Positions 1-9,807 of a stretch of DNA of 64,000 bases are shown here, piece by piece. The stretch comes from an uncultured Solobacterium sp. (GTDB lineage Bacteria; Bacillota_I; Bacilli_A; Erysipelotrichales; Erysipelotrichaceae), in NCBI GenBank assembly GCA_900546285.1, contig URCJ01000002.1, positions 1 through 64,000 on the forward strand. The letters run 5' to 3'. Position 1 is the first letter of the stretch, and every line of letters begins with the position of its first letter. The notes under the pieces are model-generated. The model made no database searches. It had not been told where the DNA came from and saw only the letters and a list, made by a program, of their open reading frames with translations. The position numbers and the translations under genes were made by a program.

Positions 1-1532
<1,532 letters not shown>

Positions 1533-1675
1533 AAATGACTCTTTTTTTATTATAGTTTTATTAAATAAAACTTAAGTATAATTTAAATGAATTGACGTTT
1601 ATTGTTTAATTAATTCTTATTCAGTTTTCAAAGATCAAGTTGCACCTTTTTGTTTATCTCAAACGGTGCCTATTA

Positions 1676-1704
1676 ATACTAACAAATCTGCCAACCCATT
1701 GCAA
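1676..1704 (-). promoter_or_regulatory. rRNA operon promoter
   Basis: On the minus strand a -35 TTGCAA (1699-1704) lies exactly 17 nt from a -10 TAGTAT (1676-1681). This predicts a start about 1669, giving a leader of roughly 135 nt before the 16S. The leader holds a CTTTGAAAACTGAAT-type stretch, commonly found before 16S in Firmicutes. The remaining AT-rich DNA between 1533 and 1812 shows no gene. Confidence 0.7.
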
Positions 1705-1812
1705 GTATTTTTTGAAACTTTTTTAAATTTTTTTGATAATTTTTCTATTTTCCTGTAAAACCTCGCATTTATTTATTAATAAGCTATAATTTTCATTGGA
1801 AAGAAGGAATAT

Positions 1813-3066
1813 ATGATCTTAGAAACTATTAATGAAAATTTATTGGAATTAGCTAAAGAATCTGATAAAGAACTTGAACCTATCTATAAACAAATAGAAG
1901 ATACATGTTTATATAACTCAAATAGAATTCTATCTGCTTTTATAGAAAATAATGTTTCTTATTCAGACTTTGCAGAAGTCAATGGCTATGGCAATTATGA
2001 TGAAGGAAGAGATAAACTTGAAAAAATCTTCGCTACAGTACTTGGGTGTGAAGACGCGCTTGTAAGACCTCATATTATGAGTGGTACAAACGCCCTATAC
2101 CTTACATTCTCATCTCTTTTAAAACATGGCGATACTTTCATTTCTATTACTGGAACACCATACGATTCTTTACAAGAAATGATTGGTCTTATTGGAAATT
2201 CAACCCAATCACTAAAAGCTTATGGCGTTAAGTATGAACAAATTGATCTTATCAATAACGACTTTGACATCAATTCAATTGTTGAACGACTAAAAAAGAA
2301 AGATGTAAAACTAGTTGAAATTCAAAGATCTCGTGGTTATTCTTCAAGAGACTCATTAACTATTGAAAAAATCGAAAGAGCAATCAAAGCAATTAGAGAA
2401 GTAAATGGCGAAGTAATCATCATGGTCGATAACTGTTATGGCGAACTTGTTGAAAAACAAGAACCAGGACATATTGGCGCCGATGTGGTTGTAGGTTCAC
2501 TTATGAAAAATCTTGGTGGTGGTGTTGCTTCAACCGGTGGTTATGTTGCAGGTAGAAAAGATTTGATTGAAATGGTAGCTGATAGATTAACATCCCCAGG
2601 CATCGGTAAAGACTTAGGTGCTAACTTCAACTTAAACAATTCATTCTTTAAAGGAATATTCATGGCACCTAGTGCTGTAAAGAACGCTCTACAAACAGCA
2701 GTCTTTACATCTTATATGCTAGAAAAACTAGGATATGAAAATATCTCTCCTAGATATAACGAATATAGAACCGATATCATCCAAACAATCGGCCTAGGCA
2801 ATAAAGATAACCTTGTTAAATTTACTCAAGGTATTCAAGCAGCATCTCCAATCGATTCATTTGTAAGAGTACTGCCAGCACCAATGCCAGGTTATCCATT
2901 TGATGAAGTAATGGCAGCAGGTAGCTTTACTCAAGGAAGTACCATTGAATTAAGTGCTGATGCTCCTGTTATCGAACCATATGTTTTATTCCTACAAGGA
3001 AGTTTAACTTTAGAGTATGGTAAAATTTCTATCCTAAAAGCATTAACTTCTATGCAAAACGACTAA
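1813..3066 (+). CDS. YnbB-type PLP enzyme (methionine gamma-lyase family, 'aluminium resistance protein')
   Basis: A 417-residue fold-type-I PLP-dependent protein. The PLP lysine is expected at K232 in GSLMKNLGGG, preceded by a VDNCYGE segment that would supply the cofactor-binding Asp. The overall sequence matches the YnbB/Met_gamma_lyase family (PF06838) of Firmicutes, which is full length at about 410-420 residues. The true substrate of that family is unsettled: 'aluminium resistance' is a historical label and a Cys/Met lyase role is inferred from fold. AAGAAGG lies 5-6 nt before the ATG. The gene stands alone, diverging from the rRNA operon, and ends in a strong hairpin. Confidence 0.85.
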   Translation: MILETINENLLELAKESDKELEPIYKQIEDTCLYNSNRILSAFIENNVSYSDFAEVNGYGNYDEGRDKLEKIFATVLGCEDALVRPHIMSGTNALYLTFSSLLKHGDTFISITGTPYDSLQEMIGLIGNSTQSLKAYGVKYEQIDLINNDFDINSIVERLKKKDVKLVEIQRSRGYSSRDSLTIEKIERAIKAIREVNGEVIIMVDNCYGELVEKQEPGHIGADVVVGSLMKNLGGGVASTGGYVAGRKDLIEMVADRLTSPGIGKDLGANFNLNNSFFKGIFMAPSAVKNALQTAVFTSYMLEKLGYENISPRYNEYRTDIIQTIGLGNKDNLVKFTQGIQAASPIDSFVRVLPAPMPGYPFDEVMAAGSFTQGSTIELSADAPVIEPYVLFLQGSLTLEYGKISILKALTSMQND

Positions 3067-3090
3067 AGGGATCATAAGATCCCTTTTAAT
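3065..3090 (+). terminator. Rho-independent terminator of the YnbB-type gene
   Basis: Perfect 9-bp stem AAAGGGATC / GATCCCTTT with an ATAA loop (3065-3086). It starts right after the stop codon, and a short T run follows. Its right arm overlaps the stop codon of the convergent SDR gene. Confidence 0.75.
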
Positions 3091-3832
3091 TTGAATTTGT
3101 TTGGCCACCATCAATTCTAATTATTGAATTATTAATATAATCAGCCTTATCAGAAACCAAGAAACTAACTAAATTAGCCACTTCCTCTGGCTTCCCGTAT
3201 CTTTTGAGTAATATCTTATCGCATTCTTCTTTCAAGAATTCTTCATCATATCCATCCAGTTCACTTTCAGTCCCAATAAAACCTGGAGCCACACAGTTGA
3301 CATGAATGTAAGGAGCGCCTTGCATTGCCATATTATGAGTAAGTGATATAACCGCAGCCTTACTAGCATCATAATCAATGCTCATTGGATAATAAGTATT
3401 AATTCCATTAGTACTAGAAATATTGATAACTCTACCATATTCCTGTTTTAACATTTTCTTATAAGCTCGCTTAAATGTATTAAAATATCCAACGACATTA
3501 ACATCTAAAAGTCTTAAGAACTCTTCACTGGTTTTTAAATTAAATAAATTTGCATAATCAACTGCTGCATTATTAACTAAAACACTGACATTACCAAGCT
3601 CTTTTTCGACATTATCAAACATGAAATCTACTTCATCAGCCTTAGATACATCGCACTTAATTGCCAAACATTTTACAGCATACTTATCAATAATTTCATT
3701 CTTTAATTTAAACGCTAATTCACTTGATGATAAATAATTTATTACTACATCATAGCCATCACTTGCCAATTTTTCTACAATAGCTCTGCCAATGCCCTTG
3801 GCCGAACCTGTAACTAATGCTATTTTATTCAT
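3086..3832 (-). CDS. SDR-family oxidoreductase (FabG-like)
   Basis: A 248-residue short-chain dehydrogenase/reductase. It shows the nucleotide-binding TGSAKGIG (residues 8-15), NNAA (87-90), the catalytic serines at 139-140, and Y154-x3-K158 in the DYDASKAA stretch. It closes with the family's IDGGQ. Length is normal for FabG, but the true 3-oxoacyl-ACP reductase usually sits in a fab operon. Here the neighbour is efp, so substrate is unknown. The ATG follows directly on the efp terminator hairpin and has no recognisable ribosome site, so expression may rely on read-through or be low. Confidence 0.85.
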   Translation of the reverse strand: MNKIALVTGSAKGIGRAIVEKLASDGYDVVINYLSSSELAFKLKNEIIDKYAVKCLAIKCDVSKADEVDFMFDNVEKELGNVSVLVNNAAVDYANLFNLKTSEEFLRLLDVNVVGYFNTFKRAYKKMLKQEYGRVINISSTNGINTYYPMSIDYDASKAAVISLTHNMAMQGAPYIHVNCVAPGFIGTESELDGYDEEFLKEECDKILLKRYGKPEEVANLVSFLVSDKADYINNSIIRIDGGQTNSN

Positions 3833-3835
3833 CTT

Positions 3836-3864
3836 ATAAAAAAGAGCTTATTAATTAAGCTCTT
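3836..3864 (-). terminator. Terminator of efp, overlapping its last codons
   Basis: On the minus strand AAGAGCTTA, a 5-nt loop and TAAGCTCTT form a perfect 9-bp stem (3842-3864), followed by TTTTTT. The left arm encodes the last residues of EF-P. The next gene (SDR) begins only about three bases beyond the T run. Confidence 0.8.
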
Positions 3865-4412
3865 GAAGAATACTCACCATCAGCAGAAGTAACTAAAATC
3901 TTTTCACCTTGCTCAATAAATTGAGGAACTCTTAATGAAAGACCAGTTTCTGTAAGTGCATCCTTAGTTTGTGTAGAAGGAGCACCCTTGATTGCAGGTG
4001 TTGTTTCTACAACAGTTAGTTCAACCTTATCAGGAACAGAAATAGTTAATACATCACCTTCAAAAATTTGAAGCATAACAGTCATACCTTCTAGTAAGAA
4101 ATACTTATTGAAACCAACCTTGTTTTCATCTAACTCATAAGTTTCAAAAGTTTCCATATCCATAAAATAATAAATATCACCTGCAGAATAAGAATATTGA
4201 GCAGCTTTCTTCTCAATCATCGCAGCTTCAAACTTTGTAGACGCATTAAAATTTCTTTCTTGAGTAGAACCTGTCTTTAAGTTCTTCATCTTAGTCTTTA
4301 AAATTGCAGCACCCTTGCCAGGTTTAACATGCATAAAATCAATAACTTGCCATGGATCACCATCAACCATAACAGTTAATCCAGTTTTAAAATCACCAGC
4401 TTCAATTGCCAT
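3855..4412 (-). CDS. efp: Translation elongation factor P
   Basis: A 185-residue EF-P, the usual length. EF-P binds between the P and E sites of ribosomes stalled at polyproline and speeds peptide-bond formation. The domain I loop reads HVKPGKGAA, placing K33 at the residue that is modified in many bacteria. The conserved C-terminal block GLSLRVPQFI...ILV is present. No modification enzyme gene is seen in this window. GGAG lies 12 nt before the ATG. A TGT-TACAAT extended -10 lies about 35 nt upstream. Confidence 0.97.
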   Translation of the reverse strand: MAIEAGDFKTGLTVMVDGDPWQVIDFMHVKPGKGAAILKTKMKNLKTGSTQERNFNASTKFEAAMIEKKAAQYSYSAGDIYYFMDMETFETYELDENKVGFNKYFLLEGMTVMLQIFEGDVLTISVPDKVELTVVETTPAIKGAPSTQTKDALTETGLSLRVPQFIEQGEKILVTSADGEYSSRA

Positions 4413-4446
4413 AAAAATAATACTCCATTTCTTTAACTCACTTTAA

Positions 4447-4455
4447 ATTGTAACA
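4447..4455 (-). promoter_or_regulatory. Putative extended -10 promoter for efp
   Basis: On the minus strand TGT directly precedes TACAAT (TACAAT at 4447-4452), an extended -10 arrangement about 35 nt before the efp ATG. No convincing -35 was seen. Confidence 0.4.
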
Positions 4456-4476
4456 ATTCATATACCTTTTTACAAA

Positions 4477-5691
4477 CTAAAACAAAGTCTTTTGTTCATT
4501 ATGTTCTTTAATATAACGAGTCCACTTAATATAACCATAAGTTGTATTTGTAAAATAACCAAGCTTTAATACCAATAGAACATATTGACCAGCTAAGATA
4601 TTTATAACAGCTTCCAAGAAAGCACAAATATACCATGCAATCCATTGTTCTCTTAGTCTAAAGAAAATAAACAAACCATTACATACACCAACTGCACTAG
4701 CACACGCATCAATATAAGTAATAATAGTCATTAACTTTTGATCACCATTTAAGAAATCAGTCTTAATATCCAAACCACTTAAGAAATAACCAACACCAAA
4801 TGTCCAAATGATTATGCCCAAAATAATAAGCACTTCTTGATAACCCTTAAGTCTTCTAACTGCAGTTAGTTCATCATCTTCATCATCCTTATGTTTACTC
4901 CAGTTAATATAACTCAAGATATCAATTGGCAACCAGAAGAACAATGTAGTCGCAATTGTCGCAAAACGATACATCAATACAACACAAGTTAAAATCTCTG
5001 TAATTTCAACAACAACCGAAACCAAGAAATTATAACGAGATTGTTTAGAAATCAACAATTCACATAAGATATTTAAGAAGGTATCTAATAGATACAACAA
5101 CATGATGATGATGCCGTTAACACCATTTGCACCCTCTTCTGGGAATAAGACAGCCACAATAGTTGCCAACAACATAATTGACACAAACCATGACTTCTCG
5201 TAAGTTGTGAATGACTTAGAGAAATAATAAACAATCCAAACTGATAAAGCTAAGATAACACAGGCGATAGAGGCATTAAACAACTGCGCACATCTATTAG
5301 CCATTTCCTCTTTATAACCAAAAGCCAAATCATCCATGCTAGGATTTTCTTGTTCAAAACATAATGAAGTGCCATTATCTAATACATATTTATAAGCTTC
5401 AACTGTATCAACAACTTCACTTTCATCGCTATATTCTTTAACCAAAGAGTCTTCACCGTCACTATAAGTAATAGTACAAACAGTTGCATCTTCATCACAT
5501 TCACTATCTTCATCTCTTGTTAATGTCACAGTACCAACATAAGATGCATTCTTATAATCATCGCTATTAATCTTATTTAAGCCAATAACACAAGTCGCAA
5601 TTGAAACGACTAAAAGTAAACACATAGTAACAATTTCAATTGTCTTTAGTGTCTTATTTTCTTCTTTATATCCCTTAACTTTTTCTAACAT
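4477..5691 (-). CDS. PnuC-like membrane protein with large N-terminal exofacial domain
   Basis: A 404-residue membrane protein. Residues ~17-38 form the first membrane segment. It is followed by an acidic soluble stretch (~40-130) and then about eight hydrophobic segments. The last third resembles PnuC vitamin transporters: REQWIAWYI, an acidic/aromatic helix, and the closing NTTYGYIKWTRYI. PnuC proteins move nicotinamide riboside by facilitated diffusion and are normally about 220-260 residues, so the N-terminal half is an addition. The ATG overlaps the aminotransferase stop (TAATG), so the two are translationally coupled. The true vitamin or base is unknown; transport function is inferred from family resemblance only. 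Confidence 0.6.
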   Translation of the reverse strand: MLEKVKGYKEENKTLKTIEIVTMCLLLVVSIATCVIGLNKINSDDYKNASYVGTVTLTRDEDSECDEDATVCTITYSDGEDSLVKEYSDESEVVDTVEAYKYVLDNGTSLCFEQENPSMDDLAFGYKEEMANRCAQLFNASIACVILALSVWIVYYFSKSFTTYEKSWFVSIMLLATIVAVLFPEEGANGVNGIIIMLLYLLDTFLNILCELLISKQSRYNFLVSVVVEITEILTCVVLMYRFATIATTLFFWLPIDILSYINWSKHKDDEDDELTAVRRLKGYQEVLIILGIIIWTFGVGYFLSGLDIKTDFLNGDQKLMTIITYIDACASAVGVCNGLFIFFRLREQWIAWYICAFLEAVINILAGQYVLLVLKLGYFTNTTYGYIKWTRYIKEHNEQKTLF

Positions 5692-6842
5692 TATCTAAAC
5701 TTCTCTATTCTATCAATTGCTTTCTTTAACACATCCATACTAGACGCAATCGAAAATCTAATATAGTTATCCCATTTCTCACCAAAAGTAACACCTGGTG
5801 TTGCTACCACGCCTACTTTATCCAACAATTCATCACAAATCTCAATTGATTTTTTGCCACTAGCTTCAATATTTACCCAATAGTAGAAACTACATCTTGG
5901 AAGTCTTCCTTTAAAATAAGGATGCTTATTAATCTCATTATGAAAATAAGTCATACGTTCTTCTAGTGATTCACAATATGGTTCTATATGATCCCATGGG
6001 TGTTTATATATTTCCAATGCCCCATATTGTAATGGGGTTGATGTATTGGTGATTGTTTGTTGCGCAAACAAGGCCATTTTCTTAACAAGCTTTTTATTTG
6101 CTAAAGCATAGCCGAGTCTAAATCCGGTCATTGCGTGAGATTTGGAATAGCCATTAACTAAAACTAAACGTTCTTTTATATTCTTTTCACTTAAGAAAGA
6201 ATGATGAACTTCTCCTTTATATACTAAACGATCATATACTTCATCAGAAATAATATAAGTATTTGGGTGTTTTAGTGCAATCTTACAAATACTTTCAACT
6301 TCATCTTTAGAAAACATAGAACCCGCTGGGTTGTTTGGTGAGTTCACCAAAATACACTTAGTTTTATCATTTACTGCTTCATCTAACTTTTCAATATTTA
6401 AACTTAGGTCATCATTTAAATCCACTACTTTGATGACAGCTTCAGGTTCAGCTAAAGCTATATTACTTGGATAACTCAAATAATATGGCGAAATAATGAC
6501 AACCTCATCTTTTGGTTCTAATAAACAAGAAAGCGCAAAGTAACTAGCTGGTTTAACACCAGGGGCAATCATCACCTCATCGCCTATATATTCACAACCG
6601 TATATATTGTTTACATCCTGTGCTATCGCATCTCTTAATTCTTTAATTCCTTGGCTATTAGAATAATGTGTTTTTCCTTCTAACATAGCCTTGTATATGC
6701 CATCAATTACATATGTTGGCACTTTCATATCTGGCTCACCAACGCATAAAGATACAATATCTTTGCCATCTTTAATCATTTCGTCAGCTATATCGCTGTA
6801 TTTGTGATTCAACGCCTCTTTGACATCACTTGTAAAATGCAT
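5691..6842 (-). CDS. Class I/II pyridoxal-phosphate aminotransferase
   Basis: A 383-residue fold-type-I aminotransferase of the AspC/PatA group. Visible landmarks are the NPNNPAG loop (169-175), D200 in SDEVYD for the pyridine nitrogen, the Schiff-base lysine K234 in SKSHAMTGFRLG, and R242 for cofactor phosphate binding. Substrate cannot be fixed; members act on aspartate, aromatic amino acids or N-acetyl-LL-diaminopimelate. It overlaps the murI gene upstream by 17 nt and the PnuC-like gene downstream by one base. Being in an operon with murD and murI makes an amino-acid supply role for cell wall synthesis plausible, but this is inference. Confidence 0.88.
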   Translation of the reverse strand: MHFTSDVKEALNHKYSDIADEMIKDGKDIVSLCVGEPDMKVPTYVIDGIYKAMLEGKTHYSNSQGIKELRDAIAQDVNNIYGCEYIGDEVMIAPGVKPASYFALSCLLEPKDEVVIISPYYLSYPSNIALAEPEAVIKVVDLNDDLSLNIEKLDEAVNDKTKCILVNSPNNPAGSMFSKDEVESICKIALKHPNTYIISDEVYDRLVYKGEVHHSFLSEKNIKERLVLVNGYSKSHAMTGFRLGYALANKKLVKKMALFAQQTITNTSTPLQYGALEIYKHPWDHIEPYCESLEERMTYFHNEINKHPYFKGRLPRCSFYYWVNIEASGKKSIEICDELLDKVGVVATPGVTFGEKWDNYIRFSIASSMDVLKKAIDRIEKFR

Positions 6843-7578
6843 ATCTCCCTCTTAATTCTTTAATATTCAAGAATTTTTTAGCCTGTTTCTTAAATGAATC
6901 CAAATCCCCAGAAACATAAAATTCAACATTAGGCTCTTTACAACAATCATTATTAAGTTCATCAGCCAAAATGACACCACTATTAATTAATTTAACTTTA
7001 TGATCAAAATACTTATCAATCTTTTCACTCAACAAAGGATAATGGGTACATCCTAGTATCAAAGTATCAATGCCCTTATCTTTTAACCCCTTAAGATATT
7101 CATCAATCGCTTCATCCATTTCCAAAGTATCAATCATATCTTTTTCAATCATAGGAGCAAATTTAGGACATGCTTGTTCATATACTTCATAGTCATTCAA
7201 TTCCTTTTTAAACGCATGAGTATTAACAGTGGCACTTGTCGCAATTACCCCAATTTTATTATTAACAGTAGCTTTTTTAGCACCCAAGGCAGCTGCCTTA
7301 ATGATGCCTACTATTTTCATATCATAATTTTTAACCAATTCACTTAAAACAGTAGAACTAATAGTTCCACAAGCTCCAATAATCACATCACATCCTTTAG
7401 ACGCAAGAAAATCGATATCGTCCTTGCCATATTGTCTTAGGGTTGCTATATCCTTATCACCATAAGGTACTCTAGCTGTATCACCAAAATAAACAATTCT
7501 ATCAAACGAATTATTTTTTAAAATTTCTCCTAAAACACTTAGACCGCCAAGTCCACTATCGAATATCCCTAATACCAT
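6826..7578 (-). CDS. murI: Glutamate racemase
   Basis: A 250-residue Asp/Glu racemase that converts L- to D-glutamate for peptidoglycan. It shows IFDSGLGGLSVL (D7, S8) at the N terminus, the first catalytic cysteine C70 in GACGTISS, and the second, C177, in LGCTHYPLL. The first motif is normally ACNTAS; here the Asn is Gly (CGT), an unusual change beside the catalytic residue. It starts one base after the end of murD, the enzyme that consumes D-glutamate, so product and user are co-expressed. Length is slightly short but complete. Confidence 0.92.
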   Translation of the reverse strand: MVLGIFDSGLGGLSVLGEILKNNSFDRIVYFGDTARVPYGDKDIATLRQYGKDDIDFLASKGCDVIIGACGTISSTVLSELVKNYDMKIVGIIKAAALGAKKATVNNKIGVIATSATVNTHAFKKELNDYEVYEQACPKFAPMIEKDMIDTLEMDEAIDEYLKGLKDKGIDTLILGCTHYPLLSEKIDKYFDHKVKLINSGVILADELNNDCCKEPNVEFYVSGDLDSFKKQAKKFLNIKELRGRYAFYK

Positions 7579-8877
7579 CTAAAGTTTGTTCACTAACTCC
7601 TTAAAAATTCTTCCACGCTCTTCAAAATTCTTAAACTGATCATAACTTGAGCATGCAGGTGATAATAATACTACATCACCTTTTTTAGCTATGCTTGTTG
7701 CCTTATCTAAAGCCTCATCCATAGTTTCACACACAATCGCATCATCTTTTAACTCAGCCAATAGATGTTTTGTCTCACCAAAAGTAATCAAACATCCAAT
7801 CTTATCAACTTCATTCTTTAGTGCATCGAATCCGGTGTGTTTATCATGACCACCAGCTAATAGAATAACCGGCTTATCAAAAGATCTTAAGGCAATAACT
7901 GTACTATCAGTATTTGTACCCTTTGAATCGTTATAATATTTAACACCATCTACTTCCTTTACAAATTCAATACGATGTTCAACACCCTTAAATGTTGTAA
8001 TGACTTTGTTGATAATTTCAACACTAGCGCCTAATTTATAAGCTAAACAAGCAGCCATCATCGCATTAGCTAGATTATGTTTGCCAATAATCTTTAAGTC
8101 ATTTTTATCAAATAATTCTTGGTCAAATAGATAAACCTTATCACCTTTTAAACATAAATCAGCTTTTTTGTCTAATGAGAAAGTAACAACTTTACACTTA
8201 ATATCCTTACAATAATCTACACAGTTCTCATCATCAAGATTTAAGATGAACCAATCATCACCACTCATATTCTTGTACACCAAAGTCTTTGCCTTATAAT
8301 AATCATCTAATGTATCAAAATAATCTAAATGATCTGGTGTTAAATTTGTAATAACAGCACACTTAGGATGGAAAGATGGTGCCCCTAATAATTGGAAAGC
8401 ACTAATTTCTAACGCAATACGTGCATCTTCATCCTCATGTTCAAATACTATTTCACTTAAGGCAGTGCCAATATTACCACAAGCATAAGATTTAAATTCC
8501 TCTTTCAATATTTCATGAACTAAAGTAGTAATTGTCGTCTTACCATTAGTACCTGTAATAGCAGCTACCTTATAATTCTTCGCATAATTTAAAGCTAATT
8601 CGATTTCAGTAATAATCGGTATCTTCTCCTCTTCAAAAAAGACAACTAGTCTATTTGAATAAGGGATACCTGGATTCTTTACCACAAAGTCATAGGTATC
8701 ATTAAATAAACAATCAGGATGACCGTTATCATAAACAGTTATACCTAATTTCTCCAGTTCTGATTTTTCTTTAACTTCTTTCGCATCAGTTAAAGTCACA
8801 TCAAAACCTTTCTTATTAAGAAGCTTACAAGCCCAATAGCCGCTTCTTGCACAACCAATAACTAAAACCTTTTTCAT
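7579..8877 (-). CDS. murD: UDP-N-acetylmuramoyl-L-alanine:D-glutamate ligase
   Basis: A 432-residue Mur ligase that adds D-glutamate to UDP-MurNAc-L-Ala in the cytoplasm. The ATP-binding GTNGKTT is at 109-115. The middle domain carries EISAFQL and TNLTPDHLDYFDT, and the C-terminal domain has YYNDSKGTN and LLSPACSSYDQF. All are typical of MurD. Length is slightly below the usual 440-450. It heads the operon murD-murI-aminotransferase-pnuC-like, with no intergenic gap before murI. It is divergent from the alpha/beta hydrolase gene, with only 45 bp between the start codons. Confidence 0.96.
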   Translation of the reverse strand: MKKVLVIGCARSGYWACKLLNKKGFDVTLTDAKEVKEKSELEKLGITVYDNGHPDCLFNDTYDFVVKNPGIPYSNRLVVFFEEEKIPIITEIELALNYAKNYKVAAITGTNGKTTITTLVHEILKEEFKSYACGNIGTALSEIVFEHEDEDARIALEISAFQLLGAPSFHPKCAVITNLTPDHLDYFDTLDDYYKAKTLVYKNMSGDDWFILNLDDENCVDYCKDIKCKVVTFSLDKKADLCLKGDKVYLFDQELFDKNDLKIIGKHNLANAMMAACLAYKLGASVEIINKVITTFKGVEHRIEFVKEVDGVKYYNDSKGTNTDSTVIALRSFDKPVILLAGGHDKHTGFDALKNEVDKIGCLITFGETKHLLAELKDDAIVCETMDEALDKATSIAKKGDVVLLSPACSSYDQFKNFEERGRIFKELVNKL

Positions 8878-8887
8878 ACTTTATAAG

Positions 8888-8916
8888 TTTACCACCATAC
8901 GCAAGTGGTTTAGAAT
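8888..8916 (+). promoter_or_regulatory. Promoter predicting a leaderless hydrolase mRNA
   Basis: TTTACC (8888-8893), a 17-nt spacer and TAGAAT (8911-8916), then exactly 6 nt before the ATG at 8923. No Shine-Dalgarno sequence is present. Transcription would start at or next to the start codon. Confidence 0.6.
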
Positions 8917-8922
8917 GAAAGT

Positions 8923-9807
8923 ATGTATTTAATTTTATTAGTATTACTTGTTATTATCATTATTTGTCTTTTTCTTATTAAAGAAACTTTTGTAAGAAAT
9001 GATAAATTAGATACAACACCTGCTTGGTATGAATATATCAACGCTAATCAAGAAGGTAGAGAATATATCTATTCTTTAAATCCTGAAGACTTATATATTA
9101 ATTCTTTTGATAATCTAAAACTACATGCCCTATTCATCAACAACAATACCAACAAGACTATCATTTGTGTTCATGGTTATAAGGCCAAGGATGGTCTTTA
9201 TGATTTTGGCATGTCTGCTAAGTTTCTTAACAGTCTTGGCTACAACCTTTTATTTGTAGATAATAGAGCCCATGGTTTGTCACAAGGTAAATACATTGGC
9301 TTTGGTGTCTTAGATTCTGTTGATATTAATTCTTGGGTTGATTATCTTGTTACCAACATGAATCAAGAAACCATCATCTTGTATGGAATGTCGATGGGTG
9401 CTGCTACGGTCATGAACGCGCAAAATAACAAAGTAAAAGCCATCATCGCCGACTGCGGTTTTGCCTCAGGTTATGATGAGGTAGCTTATCAAATCAAGAA
9501 GATGTATCACCTTCCATCTTTTCCATTAGTTCCAATATCTAATATTCTTTTAAAATTATTAGCTAAATATTCACTTAAAGATAAAGAAGCTTATAAATCA
9601 ATCAAAAACTACAAAAATAACCTTTTAATCATCCACGGTAGTAGAGACCATTTTGTCCCTACTAGTGATGCTTATAAGATATTTGATAATGCGACTTGTC
9701 ATAAGAAAATATTAATAGTACCAGGTGCCAGCCATGCCAAGAGTTATTTAAAAGATACCAAGCTTTACGAAAAAACGGTAAGGGAGTTTTTAGATGAAAT
9801 TGATTAA
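8923..9807 (+). CDS. Membrane-anchored alpha/beta hydrolase
   Basis: A 294-residue alpha/beta hydrolase. Residues 1-19 form one hydrophobic segment, probably an uncleaved anchor. The oxyanion region reads CVHGYKAK, the nucleophile elbow is GMSMGAA with S157, and the C terminus has HGSRDHFVP and GASHAKS for the acid and histidine. This matches the YqkD/BAAT-like group of cell-surface hydrolases whose substrates are mostly unknown. It overlaps the GH3 gene by 14 nt, so the two form a small operon of exported or membrane enzymes. The start has no ribosome site but a -10 hexamer 6 nt upstream. Confidence 0.85.
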   Translation: MYLILLVLLVIIIICLFLIKETFVRNDKLDTTPAWYEYINANQEGREYIYSLNPEDLYINSFDNLKLHALFINNNTNKTIICVHGYKAKDGLYDFGMSAKFLNSLGYNLLFVDNRAHGLSQGKYIGFGVLDSVDINSWVDYLVTNMNQETIILYGMSMGAATVMNAQNNKVKAIIADCGFASGYDEVAYQIKKMYHLPSFPLVPISNILLKLLAKYSLKDKEAYKSIKNYKNNLLIIHGSRDHFVPTSDAYKIFDNATCHKKILIVPGASHAKSYLKDTKLYEKTVREFLDEID

